A DNA stretch of 64,000 bases, taken from the NCBI RefSeq assembly GCF_018143015.1, contig NC_054756.1, positions 24,531,440 to 24,595,439 of the forward strand, given 5' to 3'. The stretch is from Lytechinus variegatus (lineage: Eukaryota > Echinodermata > Echinoidea > Temnopleuroida > Toxopneustidae). Positions 61,065 to 64,000 of the stretch are shown here, piece after piece. The notes under the pieces were generated by a model. The model saw nothing but the letters and a program-made list of their open reading frames with translations, was not told the DNA's origin and did not search any database. Each line of letters opens with the position of its first letter. The first letter of the stretch is position 1. Made by a program: the position numbers and the translations under genes.

Positions 61065-61321
61065 CTAGAGACGCGAATGATACAGAAACAAAAATTAATA
61101 GAAATAGATACCAACTTGACAAAGAGTCTTCTATTCTATTCAAAGTATTTGTCATAGAATTTGAGTTGAGTTGAGGGAGAGTGAAAAATACTCTTATTTA
61201 AATTTCTTTCAATAATACATGTAAAAACATACAAATAATAATATCATACATTTGAACATAAATATTCAAATATTATCACGAAAGAAAAAGGTGTCACTGA
61301 AAATTCATTTTTCAAAACAAG

Positions 61322-61632
61322 AATTATGAAAATACTTACCTGATTTTCTTATTTACGAGATAACTCATACATCTACTTGATTTGCTAGTTCAGCCCTCTG
61401 GACTGCCATACCCGAATAGAACTCCCAAGGATTTAAAAAGCGCGAGCGCGCCCTCTCCCGTTCAGGCTTACTACCCATGATCACCGCGCAATTAGCGTCC
61501 ATCTTCCTCACCTTTCGCAAGCCCATACGTTGAAACATGTTGCTACGCAAGGCGGAGGGTCGGTGGGAGGGTATCAAGTAGATGTATGAGTTATCTCGTA
61601 AATAAGAAAATCAGGTAAGTATTTTCATAATT
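61322..61632. mobile_element. 60-bp perfect inverted repeat element with splice-donor ends
   Basis: Arms 61322-61381 and 61573-61632 appear perfectly complementary. Each contains AAAATCAGGTAAGTATTTTC reading outward, an ideal 5' splice site. Just after, CATACATCTACTTGATTTGC (61648) repeats the left arm's inner part directly. The interior is GC-richer than the host. It may be a MITE or the terminal repeat of the larger element to the right. Confidence 0.75.
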
Positions 61633-62097
61633 TACTTCAATAACTCCATACATCTACTTGATTTGCTAGACCAGCACGGACTCAAACCGTAGGGAGGCAT
61701 GTTTTCAATTGTAAGCCTAAGAAAATTTAAAAGAAAAAAACAAAAACAACGAAATTTAGGGAGAGGGGGAAAAAGCCGCAGCTGCTTTAAGCGCCGAAGC
61801 AGCAAATCTTGCCTCGCTGGACGGAATGTCCTTGAAGTAGAAAGAAGTGAAGGAGTTAGTTGAGCGCCAAAAGGCGGCCCTCAAAAATGTCCTCGAGAGG
61901 AATGCCCTGTATACTCAGGAATACTAAGTATCATGGGCCCTCGGCCTAGTGTCAGGAGAACAACATCACCTGCTGACTAGAGCGTAAGAATCGAAATTTG
62001 TTGAAAATTTCAACAAGAATCGTGATCGGAAAACTGAAGCTTTTAAGGCTCAGTAAGTGATCAATCGACCAATCTGAGAAGGCGAGATATCTCAGAA

Positions 62098-62335
62098 CCC
62101 CTACCGAAATTTAAGCGTGCCGCTTGCTAGTAACTAGCATGCGACTAGCAGGGCACTCGCTTAATAAGCGAGTGCATGCTAGCGAACAGTCCCTGCTCGC
62201 TAAAAGATCGCTTAACTATTACTCTGCACGCATATCACACGCTTATTAAGCTAACCGCATGCTAGTTACTAGCATGCCGCAAGCTTGCGCAAGCTAGTCG
62301 CACGCTTCCCGCAAGCTTGGAAATTTCTGTAGGGG
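62098..62335. mobile_element. Palindromic MITE with GCTAG-rich interior
   Basis: CCCCTACCGAAATTTAAGC at the left mirrors GCTTGGAAATTTCTGTAGGGG at the right. The interior is a string of inverted GCATGCTAGT, CTTGCGCAAG and GCGAGTGC motifs. Confidence 0.75.
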
Positions 62336-62861
62336 AAGCCTCCGCGTGGGAGAAAGCGCCCAGAATTCGATATCTGTCTCAAATGCGTGAGGGCAGAAAT
62401 CTGCAGAATTCTGATAGAGAGCTGTGGTAAAAAGTTACTAGCGGTCCGAAGGGGACCAGGAACGACGGAGAGTAGGGATTTAGGAAGAAAACCACTCGTA
62501 AGGCAGACAAGGGTCGAGAAAGCGACTGAGTGCCATCCTGTTAAAAAGGAATGCCGCGGACATGTTGCCTATGTAGAATAGAGCAGTCTGGTCAAAACAG
62601 CTCAACCGGGCGTGTCAGGGATACAGCGCGGTACACATCACGACAAAAGTGTGTTAGACCGAGTGATCGAGAGAGAACTCAGGATCCCCTTTCTCCCATA
62701 CTGATTGAAGCACCCATCTGAGGGTGCAGTGCCCGCGGTGGAAGAGGTGGCTTGGCTCAAGCCACCATCGCCGAGAGAGCCCGTGAGGCTAGGCTGCGAT
62801 GGCTGTCCGCTGGGCGGGGGAATCCCTAGCAGCAGCAAGTGTACGCCAGAGGGAGCTGGCG

Positions 62862-62925
<64 letters not shown>
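62862..62925. repeat. Homopolymer run of 64 A
   Basis: An uninterrupted A64 sits between GGGAGCTGGCG and TCTGTCACGATATT in otherwise balanced sequence. It could be a retroposition tail, a slippage expansion or an assembly patch. Confidence 0.95.
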
Positions 62926-62929
<4 letters not shown>

Positions 62930-64000
62930 TCACGATATTACGTGTAAACGACCATCAAGAGATGCTCTAAACGAACAGACATCGCCAGATATGATACCTC
63001 AACCGTTACATTCCCAACGGAATCGAATGAGGTAGCAACGGCCCTGTCCTATCAAGTTAGGGACGGAAACTGGCTAAGAGTGTCGAAGTCCTCGCTTGAA
63101 GAAACAAGCGAAGGAGACTTGAGGAAGTAATCACAAAATTTCCATCAGTCTGCGGTGAGAACCAGTTGTTTATGAAAACAGTCACAAGGCCTGTTTCTCA
63201 GGTGATCGTAAGAGCGAGCACCGCCGGCGCCGGTTGCGGCAGCGTGGAACAGTCCGATATCGGTAAGATAAGGAGCTCCAAAAAGCTGCGGGGGGCGGCA
63301 AAAATGACGCCCTAAGCAGCGGGGGATGAGAATCTAAATTTCTAAAAGAAGAACTCCAGTGAAGTAAATCACTTACAAGGAGAGGCTCATCCACAGTCGG
63401 CCCGAGAGAAGGCGGGTCGTAGTGATCGTGGTTAGGAAGGCATAAGCATACATCCATCCACTGTTACATCATCCTCGGTCGTGCGGTGACCCTGGCCACA
63501 TGCCTTGCATGGAAGGAGGATGAAAGCAGCATGCGGGGCGACTCGAGTGTGCCGTGAAAAAATTTCTAAGAAAGAAGCCGATTCGACTAACGGGCACGGT
63601 AAAGACATCCACCGTAGACCACTCCGCACAAGGAGGGAGCGGCGGAGACGCCCGCAAGATTGACCCACATAGAGGGCAGTCTATAAGATAGACAGTTAGA
63701 GCTCGACCGATGGTCTGGCGGTGTACAGTTTGGTGTGAACTCGCCGACCCGGTACGGTTGGTGTGCCCAGAAAGTAGGCATAGAATGCCGACAGAGAATC
63801 CTGGGGCTTTAAACAAGTTTGAACGCGCGTACATAGCCAACAATCTCATGAGATGTACGGCGGTTACTTTCCTCCGAGATGATGTTTACCCAACCGGGAA
63901 AGACTCGGGGAACAGCTGTGAATGTCAACAGGAGGGATATCTAGCATATGAAAAGCTGATTCCTTCCACGTATTCGGTGCGGGTGCTGCCGGCGGTGTCC

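Larger units (their letters stand above)
61640..64000 (-). mobile_element. Probable DIRS-type (tyrosine recombinase) retroelement remnant
   Basis: A block clearly richer in G+C than the host intron. On the minus strand a short stretch near 61740-61890 reads AFWRSTNSFTSFYFKD, like the C-terminal end of DIRS-type tyrosine recombinases. A possible Cys-rich gag-like piece lies near 63430-63700. No reverse transcriptase was recognised. The element is broken in many places, holds a nested MITE and runs off the window, so it is a fossil of moderate age. Family call is tentative. Confidence 0.4.

Noticed and set aside
62705-63035. Lys-rich frames
   Set aside because: They are translations of the A64 run.

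Overview
The window reads as animal nuclear DNA, most likely from a sea urchin or close echinoderm. It is AT-rich, holds short exons with GT-AG introns, and is packed with MITEs, tRNA-derived SINEs, CR1/Jockey-group LINEs and a Crypton. The phylum is an inference from this repeat mix and gene style. Three host genes were identified by spliced protein similarity recalled from the families, and a fourth long coding region was not recognised.

Layout. 1-4763: repeats, including an AGT microsatellite inside a 1.5-kb inverted repeat that ends just before the PPIE start codon. 4764-23322 (+): PPIE (RRM plus cyclophilin, 10 coding exons, 313 residues). Its introns hold a CR1 fragment, a 4-kb LINE, many MITEs and a Crypton. 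23323-33336: gene-free convergent space. 33337-40329 (-): HMBOX1 (6 coding exons, 430 residues). 40330-44321: HMBOX1 upstream intron and intergenic or promoter space with GATA/GAAA/AGT microsatellites. 44322-46415 (+): one uninterrupted 697-codon gene of unknown identity with nuclear-protein features. 46416-57599: gene-free and rich in SINEs and MITEs. 57600-61064 (-): the last four coding exons of HM13 (signal peptide peptidase); its 5' part lies beyond the window. 61065-64000: HM13 upstream intron invaded by a 60-bp inverted repeat, a more GC-rich block that looks like a decayed DIRS-type element, a MITE and a 64-A run.

The most unusual structure is inside PPIE. Three exon edges have been tandemly duplicated: about seven decayed copies of the 3' end of exon 6, eight near-identical 105-bp copies of the intron 6/exon 7 boundary, and about four decayed copies of the end of the last exon. 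The 105-bp array puts eight competing 3' splice sites in a row. With a GTAAGG inside each unit it could define symmetric 42-nt in-frame microexons. HM13 also carries one decayed copy of an exon end.

The three recognised genes act in separate pathways (spliceosomal prolyl isomerase, telomere or transcription homeobox factor, ER intramembrane protease). Nothing in the sequence suggests co-regulation.
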